Shown: positions 44,585 through 54,078, numbered from the stretch's first letter. The stretch is 64,000 nt of DNA from Natronohydrobacter sp. (GCA_007125005.1 SLDY01000016.1:22579-86578); one strand, 5' to 3'. Numbers and translations are program-made. The notes: generated from the sequence alone by a model not told the origin.

Positions 44585-44600
44585 TTGACTGGATGGTCAA
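44585..44600. promoter_or_regulatory. RutR box
   Basis: TTGACTGGATGGTCAA matches the known RutR consensus TTGACCANNTGGTCAA at 12 of 14 defined bases. It is in the gap between rutR and the divergent ureidopropionase gene, the expected place. Confidence 0.85.
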
Positions 44601-44725
44601 AATTGATAGCGTTCAGGCGGATCGAGTGCAAGCAGAGCGCAGCAGGGTGCGAAAGCTCTCGTGCATATTGCCTTGTATGAACATAAAAGAACGGCAGCGC
44701 ATGCCGTCATGACAGGGAGTTACAG

Positions 44726-45976
44726 ATGTCTGCACTTGGTGCGAACCTCAAGGTGAATGGCGAGCGGCTTTGGGACAGCCTCATGGAGATGGCGCAAATC
44801 GGTCCTGGCGTTGCCGGAGGCAATAATCGCCAGACCCTGACCGATGAGGATGGCGAGGGGCGCCACCTGTTCAAGCGCTGGTGCGAAGAGGCAGGCGCGA
44901 CAGTGGCGGTGGATGAGATGGGCACTATGTTCGCCCGCTTTGAAGGCACCGATCCCGAAGCGTTGCCGGTCTATGTGGGGAGCCATCTGGACACACAACC
45001 GACAGGCGGCAAATATGACGGGGTTCTGGGGGTTCTCGCCGGGCTGGAAGTCATCCGCTCGATCCGCGATCTTGGCGTCAAGACGCGGCGATCCATCGTT
45101 GTAACCAACTGGACCAATGAAGAGGGCACACGCTTTGCGCCCGCGATGCTGGCCTCGGGTGTGTTCGCGGGTGTGCATGAGCGCGACTGGGCCTATGCGC
45201 GGGTCGATGCGCAGGGCAAACGCTTCGGCGATGAGCTTAAGCGCATTGGCTGGAAGGGTGATGAACCCGTGGGCAAGCGCAAGATGCATGCGTTTTTCGA
45301 GTTGCATATCGAACAGGGCCCGATCCTCGAGGCCGAGGGCCAGGATATCGGCGTCGTTACCCATGGTCAGGGGTTGCGCTGGATCGAATGCACCGTGAGC
45401 GGGAAGGGCCAGCACACCGGCTCGACGCCGATGTATATGCGCCGTAATGCCGGCCGGGGGCTGGCGCGCGTGACCGAACTGGTGCATGAGATCGCGATGA
45501 AGCATCAGCCCGATGCGGTAGGCGCGATCGGCCATATCGACGTTTATCCCAACAGCCGCAACATCATTCCGGAAAAGGTTGTTTTCACGATAGACTTTCG
45601 TAGCCACAAACTTGATGTGCTACAGGCAATGGAGGCTGAATTGCTGGCCCGCGCGCCGGGTATATGCGCCGATATCGGCGTGAAATTCACCGCTCGCAGC
45701 AGCGGCCAGTTCGATCCGCCTGCCTTTGACGAAACCCTGCTGGGCCGCATCCGCGACGCAGCCGACAGGCTGGGCTATAGCCATATGGATATCGTCTCGG
45801 GCGCGGGTCATGATGCTTGTTGGATCAACCGGATCTATCCGACAGCGATGATCTTCTGCCCTTGTGTCGATGGGTTGAGCCATAATGAAGCTGAGGAAAT
45901 CTCACCCGCATGGGCTGAAGCTGGGACGAATGTGCTCTTGCACGCCGTGCTGGAGACGGCAGAGGTGGTCGGCTGA
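44726..45976 (+). CDS. Beta-ureidopropionase (N-carbamoyl-beta-alanine amidohydrolase)
   Basis: Metallo-amidohydrolase of the M20 family, 416 residues. Metal ligands are in VGSHLDTQPTGGKYDG (His and Asp), NWTNEEGTRF (Glu) and FELHIEQGPILE (His), with the C-terminal metal histidine in SGAGHDACWI. The enzyme would hydrolyse N-carbamoyl-beta-alanine to beta-alanine, CO2 and ammonia, the last step after HydA. Allantoate and N-carbamoyl-L-amino acid hydrolases share the fold; the gene neighbourhood favours the pyrimidine substrate. It follows the RutR box and leads the hydA-ABC operon. Confidence 0.88.
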   Translation: MSALGANLKVNGERLWDSLMEMAQIGPGVAGGNNRQTLTDEDGEGRHLFKRWCEEAGATVAVDEMGTMFARFEGTDPEALPVYVGSHLDTQPTGGKYDGVLGVLAGLEVIRSIRDLGVKTRRSIVVTNWTNEEGTRFAPAMLASGVFAGVHERDWAYARVDAQGKRFGDELKRIGWKGDEPVGKRKMHAFFELHIEQGPILEAEGQDIGVVTHGQGLRWIECTVSGKGQHTGSTPMYMRRNAGRGLARVTELVHEIAMKHQPDAVGAIGHIDVYPNSRNIIPEKVVFTIDFRSHKLDVLQAMEAELLARAPGICADIGVKFTARSSGQFDPPAFDETLLGRIRDAADRLGYSHMDIVSGAGHDACWINRIYPTAMIFCPCVDGLSHNEAEEISPAWAEAGTNVLLHAVLETAEVVG

Positions 45977-46038
45977 ATTCGACCAGAAGTTATCAGATTG
46001 CCCCTGGCACGATACAAGGACGAAGAGGGAGAAACGAA

Positions 46039-47490
46039 ATGACAACCGTCATCAAGAACGGCACCATCGTCACCCATGACCTGACCTACAAGGCCGATAT
46101 CCGCGTTGAGGGCGGCCGGATCACCGAGATCGGGCCGAACCTCTCGGGCGATACCACGCTTGACGCGACCGGCTGCTATGTCATGCCCGGCGGGATCGAC
46201 CCGCACACCCATCTGGAAATGCCCTTCATGGGCACCTATTCCAGCGATGATTTCGAATCCGGCACGCGCGCAGCGCTCTCGGGTGGCACGACGATGGTAA
46301 TCGATTTCGCACTGCCCTCTCCCGGTCAGGGCCTGCATGACGCGCTCAAGATGTGGGACAACAAATCTGGCCGCGCCCATTGTGACTATTCCTATCATAT
46401 GGCGGTCACATGGTGGAGCGAGCAGGTCTTCAACGAGATGCCAGAGGTCGTCAAGCGCGGCATCACCAGCTTCAAGCATTTCCTCGCCTATAAGGGCGCG
46501 CTGATGGTGAATGATGACGAGCTCTTCGCCAGCTTCCAGCGCTTGCGCGAACTGGGCGCGATTGCGATGGTGCATGCCGAAAACGGTGATGTGGTTGCCG
46601 AACTTTCCGCAAAACTTCTGGCCGAGGGCAATACCGGCCCCGAAGCGCATGCCTATTCCCGGCCTTCTCAGGTCGAAGGTGAGGCGACCAATCGTGCCAT
46701 CATGATCGCTGATATGGCCGGGGTGCCGCTCTACGTCGTCCATACCTCTTGCGAGGAAGCCCATGAAGCGATCCGTCGCGCCAAGGCGCAAGGCAAGCGC
46801 GTCTGGGGCGAGCCGCTCATTCAGCACCTGACACTTGATGAGTCAGAATACTTTCATCCGGACTGGGATCATGCTGCCCGCCGGGTCATGTCGCCCCCGT
46901 TTCGAAATAAATCGCATCAGGACAGCCTTTGGGCTGGCCTTGCATCGGGCTCTCTCTCGGTTGTGGCAACGGATCATTGCGCCTTCACAACTGAGCAGAA
47001 ACGCTTTGGTGTAGGCGATTTTTCCAAGATCCCGAATGGCACAGGCGGGCTGGAGGATCGCATGCCGATGCTCTGGACGCAGGGTGTGCGCACTGGTCGA
47101 ATCACGATGAATGAATTTGTTGCCGTGACCTCGACCAATGTGGCCAAGATTTTCGGCATGTACCCGCGCAAGGGAGCAGTGGCCGTAGGAGCGGATGCTG
47201 ACCTTGTGGTCTGGGATCCGGCGAAATCCAAAACCATCACAGCAAGTAGCCAGCAATCGGCCATCGATTACAATGTGTTTGAGGGTCATGAAGTTACCGG
47301 CCTGCCACGCTATGTGCTCTCGCGTGGGCGGGTCATGGTGAAAGACGGTGACTTCGATGGTCAGGAAGGGCATGGCCAGTTCATTGAGCGCTGCCCCAAC
47401 GGCCCGGTCAATCAGGCACTCTCGACTTGGAAAGACCTCACTGCACCGCGCCCCGTGCAACGCAGTGGTATTCCGGCTACGGGGGTCTGA
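46039..47490 (+). CDS. hydA: Dihydropyrimidinase
   Basis: Zinc amidohydrolase that opens dihydrouracil to N-carbamoyl-beta-alanine, 483 residues. The metal pair is H56 and H58 in GGIDPHTHLEMPFMG, the carboxylated lysine is K152 in FKHFLAYKGAL, other ligands are H179 in MVHAENG and H of YVVHTSCEEAH, and the aspartate is in VVATDHCAFTTEQK. GAGGGAG precedes the ATG. Hydantoinases cannot be excluded by sequence, but the preTA and ureidopropionase neighbours settle the role. Its stop shares one base with the ATPase start. Confidence 0.94.
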   Translation: MTTVIKNGTIVTHDLTYKADIRVEGGRITEIGPNLSGDTTLDATGCYVMPGGIDPHTHLEMPFMGTYSSDDFESGTRAALSGGTTMVIDFALPSPGQGLHDALKMWDNKSGRAHCDYSYHMAVTWWSEQVFNEMPEVVKRGITSFKHFLAYKGALMVNDDELFASFQRLRELGAIAMVHAENGDVVAELSAKLLAEGNTGPEAHAYSRPSQVEGEATNRAIMIADMAGVPLYVVHTSCEEAHEAIRRAKAQGKRVWGEPLIQHLTLDESEYFHPDWDHAARRVMSPPFRNKSHQDSLWAGLASGSLSVVATDHCAFTTEQKRFGVGDFSKIPNGTGGLEDRMPMLWTQGVRTGRITMNEFVAVTSTNVAKIFGMYPRKGAVAVGADADLVVWDPAKSKTITASSQQSAIDYNVFEGHEVTGLPRYVLSRGRVMVKDGDFDGQEGHGQFIERCPNGPVNQALSTWKDLTAPRPVQRSGIPATGV

Positions 47491-48281
47491 TGCGCGATAC
47501 GGCATCCGCGCCCGTCATATCTGCAAAGGGCCTCAACCTTACCTTCCAGACCAATGACGGGCCTGTGCACGCACTCAAGGACGTAACGCTTGATATTGGT
47601 CGGGGCGAATTTGTGAGCTTTATCGGCCCCTCCGGCTGTGGCAAGACTACGTTCCTGCGCGTGATCGCCGATCTCGAACACCCGACATCCGGTACGATCA
47701 GCGTTAATGGCATGTCACCAGAGGCTGCGCGCCGCGCGCGTGCATATGGCTATGTGTTTCAGGCCGCCGGGCTGTACCCATGGCGCACGATTGCAGGAAA
47801 CGTGAAGCTTCCGCTCGAGATCATGGGATATTCCAAGGCAGAACAGGATGCCCGTGTTGAAAAAGTGCTAGAACTGGTGGAGCTCTCAGGCTTTGAACGC
47901 AAGTTTCCCTGGCAGCTTTCCGGGGGCATGCAGCAGCGCGCCTCGATCGCCCGCGCGCTTGCCTTCGATGCAGATATTTTGCTGATGGATGAACCTTTTG
48001 GCGCACTCGACGAGATCGTGCGCGACAGGCTCAACGAGCAACTGCTCGAACTTTGGGCGCGCACGGAAAAGACCATCGGTTTTGTCACCCACTCAATCCC
48101 CGAGGCGGTCTATCTCTCGACAAAGATCGTGGTCATGTCGCCGCGTCCGGGACGCATCACCGATATCATAGACAGCCCCCTGCCGCGGGCCCGCCCGCTC
48201 GATATCCGCGACAGTCCCGAATTCATCGAGATCGCCCATCGCGTGCGTGAAGGGCTCAGGGCAGGGCATCTAGATGACTGA
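47490..48281 (+). CDS. ABC transporter ATPase, nitrate/taurine class, predicted pyrimidine importer
   Basis: 263-residue ATPase with Walker A GPSGCGKTT, Q-loop YVFQAAGLYPWRT, signature LSGGMQQRASIARAL and Walker B ILLMDEPFGALDE. This set, together with the THSIPEAVYLSTKIVVM segment, places it in the nitrate/sulfonate/thiamine-precursor class (SsuB/ThiZ-like). The start ATG 47490 overlaps the hydA stop, so it is co-translated with hydA. The substrate is inferred to be a pyrimidine or precursor from gene order. Confidence 0.87.
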   Translation: MRDTASAPVISAKGLNLTFQTNDGPVHALKDVTLDIGRGEFVSFIGPSGCGKTTFLRVIADLEHPTSGTISVNGMSPEAARRARAYGYVFQAAGLYPWRTIAGNVKLPLEIMGYSKAEQDARVEKVLELVELSGFERKFPWQLSGGMQQRASIARALAFDADILLMDEPFGALDEIVRDRLNEQLLELWARTEKTIGFVTHSIPEAVYLSTKIVVMSPRPGRITDIIDSPLPRARPLDIRDSPEFIEIAHRVREGLRAGHLDD

Positions 48282-48283
48282 GC

Positions 48284-48334
48284 CTCATTCATTCTTGTCC
48301 AAATATCCCGGGGGTCCGGGGGCGAAGCCCCCGG
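48284..48334 (-). repeat. Hairpin plus conserved tail element, copy 2
   Basis: Read on the minus strand: CCGGGGGC-TTC-GCCCCCGG hairpin, one base, then CCCCCGGGATATTTGGACAA and GAATGAATGAG. This is the same layout as the element at 34125-34178. Here it lies between two plus-strand genes of one operon and opposite to their transcription. Confidence 0.75.
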
Positions 48335-48343
48335 CGCTGGCAT

Positions 48344-49240
48344 ATGCGTAACCTTCTGCCGGTGCTCAGTGTCGTCGCAGCGCTTCTTGCGTTGTGGTAT
48401 GCGGCAGTCGTGCCGATGAATGCGCAATGGGCCCAGGATCAGGCACGGCGCGCGGGGCAGGAGCTGAGCTTTGCCGCACTGGTCACAGATACGATGAACC
48501 AGCAACGCCCGCGCTTGCCTGCCCCGCATCAGGTGGCGCAGGAACTCTGGAACTCGACTGTGGTTGAGGAAATGACCGGGCGGCGTGGTTTCATGAATAC
48601 AGGAACGCTCTCCAACCGCTCGTTGATCTATCACGGATGGGTTACGCTTTCAGCGACGCTTCTGGGCTTTGCCATCGGCTCGGGCCTGGGCATCGCTCTG
48701 GCCGTGGGGATCGTTCATAACCGTGCCATGGATGCCTCGGTCATGCCCTGGGCGATAGCCAGCCAGACCATTCCCATCCTAGCCATCGCGCCCATGATTA
48801 TCGTGGTGTTGAACGCCGTGGGCATTACCGGGCTGGTGCCGAAGGCCATTATCTCAACTTATCTCAGCTTCTTCCCGGTTGTGGTCGGCATGGTGAAAGG
48901 TTTGCGTGCGCCCGACCAGATGCAGCTGGATCTGATGAAGACCTATAGCGCGAGTGGTAGGCAGGTTTTTGCAAAACTGCGCTGGCCCTCGGCAATGCCT
49001 TATCTCTTCGCATCGCTCAAGGTTGCGATTGCCGCAGCGCTGGTAGGCGCGATCGTAGCCGAACTGCCCACCGGGGCGGTCGCTGGGCTGGGTGCGCGCC
49101 TGCTCTCGGGCAGTTATTACGGCCAGACAGTGCAGATATGGTCCGCGCTTTTCGCCGCAGCGATCCTCGCTGCGAGCATGGTCGCTCTGATCGGGCTGAT
49201 CCAGCGGGTCACGCTCAGGCGGATGGGGATGGCGACATGA
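48344..49240 (+). CDS. ABC transporter permease A of the predicted pyrimidine importer
   Basis: 298-residue permease. Helix 1 is near the start (LLPVLSVVAALLALWYAAVVP), then a loop of about 75 residues before the five-helix transport core beginning YHGWVTLSATLLGFAIGSGLGIALAVGI. The coupling motif is in PDQMQLDLMKTYSASGRQVFAKLRWPSAMPYLFASLKVA. The family is that of SsuC/ThiX-like permeases, but the large loop between helices 1 and 2 is unusual. Two different permease genes follow each other, suggesting a heterodimer. It overlaps the next gene by four bases. Confidence 0.85.
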   Translation: MRNLLPVLSVVAALLALWYAAVVPMNAQWAQDQARRAGQELSFAALVTDTMNQQRPRLPAPHQVAQELWNSTVVEEMTGRRGFMNTGTLSNRSLIYHGWVTLSATLLGFAIGSGLGIALAVGIVHNRAMDASVMPWAIASQTIPILAIAPMIIVVLNAVGITGLVPKAIISTYLSFFPVVVGMVKGLRAPDQMQLDLMKTYSASGRQVFAKLRWPSAMPYLFASLKVAIAAALVGAIVAELPTGAVAGLGARLLSGSYYGQTVQIWSALFAAAILAASMVALIGLIQRVTLRRMGMAT

Positions 49241-50349
49241 CATTTCTGCGCGCCAGCGGCGGAGTGCAATGGACCGGTATGATTTTGGCCCTGCTGGTGG
49301 CTGCCGTTTTCGGTGGAGCCAGTGCTCAGGGGCAACCGGGTTTTCCGGTGCTTGCGAGCCTGGGCGGCGTCGCAATTGCTTCGGGTCTCTTGTGGCAGTT
49401 CCGCAGGGGCATGTACGCCGTGTCGCTTTGCGCGGTTGCTCTGGTTCTTGCAATCGCGGCCTATCTGTTGGCCGATGGCGCGACAAGACACCCAGGTTAC
49501 TGGGCTACTGTCATCGCTGTCTGGCTCGGGGCGTGGATGTTGGTGGCACGCTTCGCGGAACTGCCGCGGCGCAACGGAGCCGTCGGTAACATGCAGGCAC
49601 TCCTGGCGCCGGTCACTTTCGGGGCAACTTTGCTCTGGTTGTGGGAAGTGATCGTGCGCGCCCTCGAAGTGCCGCGTGTGATCCTGCCTGCGCCAAGTGC
49701 GATCTGGGCGCGAATCATCCGCTCAACCGATGTGCTCTGGATCGATTTCGTGCAGACCTTCGTCAAGGGGGCGCTCTCAGGCTTTGCCATTGGGGTTGGG
49801 GCGGCGCTTGTTTTTGCTTTGCTGGTTGATCGCAGCGATTTCTTGCGCCGCGGATTGTTACCCGTGGGCAATTTTCTTGCAGCCTTGCCCATCATCGGTA
49901 CAGCGCCGATCATGGTGATGTGGTTCGGCTTCGACTGGCCGTCCAAGGCAGCGGTCGTTGTGGCGATGGTATTCTTTCCGATGCTGGTAAATACCGTACA
50001 GGGGCTCGCCGCGACAGAGGCGATGCAACGCGACCTGATGCGCACATATAATGCAAGTTGGGCACAGGCGCTTTTCAAGCTGCGCTTGCCGGCAGCGATG
50101 CCCTTTATATTCAACGGGCTCAAAATTTCATCGACTCTGGCGTTGATCGGGGCAATCGTTGCTGAATTCTTCGGCTCACCTACACGCGGCATGGGCTTTC
50201 GTATTTCTACCGAAGTCGGGCGCTTGCAGTTGGATATGGTCTGGGCAGAAATTGCCGTAGCAGCCCTTGCGGGGTCGCTGTTCTACGGCCTTATCGCGCT
50301 TGCCGAGCGGTGGGTGACATTCTGGCACCCCTCGCAACGCGGGCGCTAA
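49237..50349 (+). CDS. ABC transporter permease B, with extra N-terminal helices
   Basis: 370-residue permease. The C-terminal two thirds is a normal SsuC/ThiX-type core (FVQTFVKGALSGFAIGVGAALVFALLVDRS; coupling motif in QRDLMRTYNASWAQALFKLRLPAAMPFIFNGLKIS). The first 110 residues add three hydrophobic segments (MILALLVAAVFGG, GVAIASGLLWQF, ALVLAIAAYLLADG) not found in standard members. ATG 49237 overlaps the permease A stop (ATGA). The binding protein gene follows after 40 bases. Confidence 0.85.
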   Translation: MTFLRASGGVQWTGMILALLVAAVFGGASAQGQPGFPVLASLGGVAIASGLLWQFRRGMYAVSLCAVALVLAIAAYLLADGATRHPGYWATVIAVWLGAWMLVARFAELPRRNGAVGNMQALLAPVTFGATLLWLWEVIVRALEVPRVILPAPSAIWARIIRSTDVLWIDFVQTFVKGALSGFAIGVGAALVFALLVDRSDFLRRGLLPVGNFLAALPIIGTAPIMVMWFGFDWPSKAAVVVAMVFFPMLVNTVQGLAATEAMQRDLMRTYNASWAQALFKLRLPAAMPFIFNGLKISSTLALIGAIVAEFFGSPTRGMGFRISTEVGRLQLDMVWAEIAVAALAGSLFYGLIALAERWVTFWHPSQRGR

Positions 50350-50389
50350 CTTCTGAGCCCGTAACGGGTCAGACAACATGGAGGTGAAA

Positions 50390-51379
50390 ATGAAGAAAAC
50401 AGTACTGGGATCGGTTGCGGTGCTGGGGCTTGGGTTCGCACCGGCAGCATGGGCGCTGGATGATGTCACGCTGCAACTCAAATGGGTTACACAGGCACAA
50501 TTTGCTGGCTACTATGTCGCACTCGAGAATGGATTTTTCGAGGAAGAAGGGCTGAATGTGACCATCCGCCCGGGTGGCCCGGATATCGCGCCGCCGCAGG
50601 TGATTGCAGGCGGGGGCGCTGATGTGATCGTGGAGTGGATGCCTGCAGCACTCGCCGCTCGTGAGAGTGGTCTGTCGCTGGTCAATATCGCGCAACCCTT
50701 CAAACGCTCCGGCATGATGCTGACCTGCCTTGCGGAATCCGGCGTAACTGGCCCAGAGGATTTCCCTGGCCGTACTCTTGGGGTCTGGTTCTTCGGCAAT
50801 GAATACCCATTCCTGTCATGGATGAGCACGCTCGGTATACCGACCGAGGGCGGCTCGGATGGTGTGGAAGTTCTTCGTCAGGGTTTCAATGTCGATCCGC
50901 TCCTGCAGCGTCAGGCTGATTGCATTTCGACCATGACATATAATGAATACTGGCAGGTGATCGATGCCGGTATTTCCGAAGATGAGCTTGTAACTTTCAA
51001 ATACGAGGACCAGGGCGTGGCGACGCTGGAAGATGGGCTCTGGGTGCTCGAGGACCGGCTGGAAGACCCGGATTTCGTCGATAAGATGGCACGCTTTGTC
51101 CGCGCCGCGATGCGTGGTTGGGAATGGGCAGCAGAGAATGTCGAGGAAGCGGCTATGATCGTGCTCGAGTATGACGATACGGGCGCACAGACCGAAGAGC
51201 ACCAGATCCGCATGATGGGCGAGGTCGCGCTGTTGATCGAGGGCTCTGACGGGACGCTGGCAATCGAGGATGCCGAGCGTACGGTTGCTACCTTGCTGGG
51301 CGGCGGTTCCGACCCGGTGATCACCGCTGCGCCTGAGGGTGCCTGGACAAGCGTTGTGACCGACGCAGCCTTCAACTGA
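50390..51379 (+). CDS. ABC transporter substrate-binding protein, NMT1/THI5-like
   Basis: 329-residue periplasmic receptor. The signal peptide is MKKTVLGSVAVLGLGFAPAAWA|LDD. The mature start VTLQLKWVTQAQFAGYYVALENGFFEEEGLNVTIRPGGPD is classic for the NMT1/THI5 group that binds thiamine-pyrimidine or related rings, which fits a pyrimidine ligand. Start ATG 50390 is preferred to 50378 because GGAGGTG lies between them. It ends the operon and a strong hairpin follows. Confidence 0.9.
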   Translation: MKKTVLGSVAVLGLGFAPAAWALDDVTLQLKWVTQAQFAGYYVALENGFFEEEGLNVTIRPGGPDIAPPQVIAGGGADVIVEWMPAALAARESGLSLVNIAQPFKRSGMMLTCLAESGVTGPEDFPGRTLGVWFFGNEYPFLSWMSTLGIPTEGGSDGVEVLRQGFNVDPLLQRQADCISTMTYNEYWQVIDAGISEDELVTFKYEDQGVATLEDGLWVLEDRLEDPDFVDKMARFVRAAMRGWEWAAENVEEAAMIVLEYDDTGAQTEEHQIRMMGEVALLIEGSDGTLAIEDAERTVATLLGGGSDPVITAAPEGAWTSVVTDAAFN

Positions 51380-51419
51380 CGCAACAAAGACCAGCCCTGA
51401 TAAGAGCGGCAATAATGAT

Positions 51420-51450
51420 GGCGGGCGCAGCAGAATTATCTGCGCCCGCC
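51420..51450 (+). terminator. Terminator of the pyrimidine operon
   Basis: Perfect 11-bp stem GGCGGGCGCAG/CTGCGCCCGCC with a 9-base loop, followed by TTGCTGTCTG. The T content is modest but the stem is very stable. It lies between the binding-protein gene and the convergent pepN. Confidence 0.75.
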
Positions 51451-51516
51451 TTGCTGTCTGGGTTGTTCTGACTGTCATCGCTCCGGCTGTGTTACGGTCT
51501 CTGACAGATTGCGGTT

Positions 51517-54078
51517 CTATTCCAAGACCCGCGCGATCATCTCGCTCATGTCTCGGCTCAGAGACTCCTGAGCCATGATCCTTTCAAGTTCTGCCCGGAT
51601 AAGTTCCTGACGCGCTTTGTCATAACGCCGCCAAGTCTCGAACAAAGTGGACATTCGTGCCGCAGTTTGCGGGTTCACTGGGTCGAGCCGAATTAGCCAA
51701 TCGCTGACGAGGCGATAACCCGACCCGTCACGAGTGTGGAAACCGGCAGGATTCAATCCTAGCGCGCCGATGACTGAACGGAAGCGATTGGGGTTTTTCC
51801 AATCGAAGTCTGGGTGCTCAGTCAGGTTTCTCGCCAAGTCAGCCACCCGCTCTGGCGCTGAATGCGTAATCTGCGCTGCGAACCATTTATCCAGGACAAG
51901 GCGGTCCTGCGCCCATTGGCGGTAGAATTGCGCCGTTTCGTCATGCCCTGCCCCGATGCCAAGCAGCGCGATCCAGGCGCCCAGCTGCTCAGTCATGTTA
52001 TCAGCACTGGCGAACATCTCGCGCGCTTTGGCACCCCCATCAACTTGCGCCAAAAGCGCGACCGCTTGCACCCTCAAGGCGCGGCGGCCCGCGTCCCGCG
52101 CATCAGCGCTGTAGGGACCGGGAGTTTGCATTGACGCAATGACAGTGTTCAGGTCTGCCGCGAGTGCCTCAGAAATCATTCGCAGCGCCTGTCGTCTTGC
52201 AGAGTAGATGGCGTCCGGGTCTGGGGTTTCGCCCGCCTCATGTAAAGCCGACGCCAGATTGTCTTGCGAGGGCAACCCGAGCGCCAACGCGCGGAAAGCC
52301 GGATCAAGCGTTTCATCGCGCAGCATCAGGCGCAGCGCCTCTAGATAATCCGGCCCCGGCTTTGCGTTGTCGCGGATCATCGCCAGCAAGATCTCACGCG
52401 CTAGGGCGCGTCCGGCTTCGAAGCGGTTTACCGGGTCGGTATCATATGCCAGCAGGAGGGCGCGATCCTCGCGACTGAGCGCATGGTTCAGAATTACCGG
52501 TGCCGAGACGCCGCGTAAAAGTGAGGGGACAGGCTTCTCGGCCAACCCCTCGAAAATGAAGCTCTGTTGGGGACTGTCAAGCTCAAGCACGCGCGTAGGC
52601 AAGACTTCCTGCCCGTTGCGACCAAGCAGACCCATTGCGACGGGGATGACGAGCGGCTCCTTCAGTGGCTGGCCCGGTGTGGCTGGCGTATGCTGGCGCA
52701 AGTTCAGACTATAGCATCCATCTTGCCATGTTTCCGATACATCCACCCGCGGGGTGCCGGCCTGTTCATACCAGCGCTTGAATTGCGACAAGTCCCGCCC
52801 TGCCGCTTCCTCGAAAACAGCAATCCAGTCTTCGATGGTGCAGGCTTGCCCGTCATGACGGTTGAAATACAGCTCCAATGCTGTTCGATAGCGGTCCTCC
52901 CCGACCAGAAGTTGCAACATGCGGATCAGTTCTGCACCTTTTTCATACACTGTTGCTGTGTAGAAATTGTTAATCTCGACATAGCTTTCAGGCCGTACCG
53001 GATGCGCCAAAGGCCCGGCATCCTCACGAAACTGCCGCGCGCGCAGTGTCAGTACATCCTCGATCCGCTTTACCGCATGGCTGCGCATGTCGCCCATGAA
53101 TTGCTGGTCGCGGAAAACAGTCAGTCCTTCTTTCAGCGAAAGCTGAAACCAGTCGCGGCAGGTGATACGGTTGCCTGTCCAATTGTGGAAATACTCATGC
53201 GCGATGATCCGCTCGATCGCGGCATAATCGCTGTCGGTTGCTGTCTCGGGCGACGCAAGAACATAGCGAGAGTTGAAAATGTTCAAGCCTTTGTTCTCCA
53301 TCGCGCCCATATTGAAGTCATCGACAGCGACGATGTTGAAAATGTCTAAGTCATACGCGCGCCCATAGACCTGTTCATCCCAGATCATAGAGCGTTTGAG
53401 CGCCTCCATTGCGTACGCTGTCTTGCCTTCGTCGCCCCTGCGCACCCAGATATTGAGCGTCACATCGCGCCCGTCCATTGTGCGAAAACAGTCGGAGGTC
53501 GCGTGGAGATCTCCTGCGACGAGCGCGAAGAGATAACTCGGTTTGGGATGGGGGTCGTGCCATTCTGCCCAGCCATCACCTTTGGCGACCAGATTGCCAT
53601 TCGACAGAAGCACCGGCAGATCTGCTTCGATGCGCACACGAAAAGGGGCCATCACATCAGGACGGTCGAGATAGTAAGTGATCTTGCGAAATCCTTCGGC
53701 CTCGCATTGCGTGCAATACATGCCCTTTGACATGTAAAGCCCTTCCAGAGCCATGTTGCCCTCGGGCGCAATCTCGACTTCGGCCTGCCAGTCGAACACA
53801 CCTTCGGGTAAGTCCTGCGACGGGATTGTGAGACCTGTTGCATCGGGCTGTGCAGCATAGGTTTGGCCATTCAGATGTGCCGAGATCAGTTTCAGCCCTT
53901 CGCCATCCAGACGCAGATCATGGCCCGAATGCACATCGGGATTGGGACGGAAGCGAATTTGTGCACGCACTCTTGTCGCCGTTGAGGCGAGACAGAAGGT
54001 CAGTTGCACGTCATCGACGAGAAATGGCGGGGGTTGGTAATCGGCCAGATAGATAGGCTGCGGGGCAGTATCGCGCAT
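51517..54078 (-). CDS. pepN: Aminopeptidase N
   Basis: Zinc M1 metallopeptidase that removes N-terminal residues from peptides in the cytoplasm, 853 residues, typical of bacterial PepN. The exopeptidase motif GAMEN is at residues 258-262 and the zinc site is H294-E295-x2-H298 in HEYFHNWTGNR with E317 in LKEGLT. A helical C-terminal domain follows. No signal peptide. It is convergent with the pyrimidine operon and downstream of the CAP-protein gene on the same strand, with a 60-base gap. Confidence 0.95.
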   Translation of the reverse strand: MRDTAPQPIYLADYQPPPFLVDDVQLTFCLASTATRVRAQIRFRPNPDVHSGHDLRLDGEGLKLISAHLNGQTYAAQPDATGLTIPSQDLPEGVFDWQAEVEIAPEGNMALEGLYMSKGMYCTQCEAEGFRKITYYLDRPDVMAPFRVRIEADLPVLLSNGNLVAKGDGWAEWHDPHPKPSYLFALVAGDLHATSDCFRTMDGRDVTLNIWVRRGDEGKTAYAMEALKRSMIWDEQVYGRAYDLDIFNIVAVDDFNMGAMENKGLNIFNSRYVLASPETATDSDYAAIERIIAHEYFHNWTGNRITCRDWFQLSLKEGLTVFRDQQFMGDMRSHAVKRIEDVLTLRARQFREDAGPLAHPVRPESYVEINNFYTATVYEKGAELIRMLQLLVGEDRYRTALELYFNRHDGQACTIEDWIAVFEEAAGRDLSQFKRWYEQAGTPRVDVSETWQDGCYSLNLRQHTPATPGQPLKEPLVIPVAMGLLGRNGQEVLPTRVLELDSPQQSFIFEGLAEKPVPSLLRGVSAPVILNHALSREDRALLLAYDTDPVNRFEAGRALAREILLAMIRDNAKPGPDYLEALRLMLRDETLDPAFRALALGLPSQDNLASALHEAGETPDPDAIYSARRQALRMISEALAADLNTVIASMQTPGPYSADARDAGRRALRVQAVALLAQVDGGAKAREMFASADNMTEQLGAWIALLGIGAGHDETAQFYRQWAQDRLVLDKWFAAQITHSAPERVADLARNLTEHPDFDWKNPNRFRSVIGALGLNPAGFHTRDGSGYRLVSDWLIRLDPVNPQTAARMSTLFETWRRYDKARQELIRAELERIMAQESLSRDMSEMIARVLE

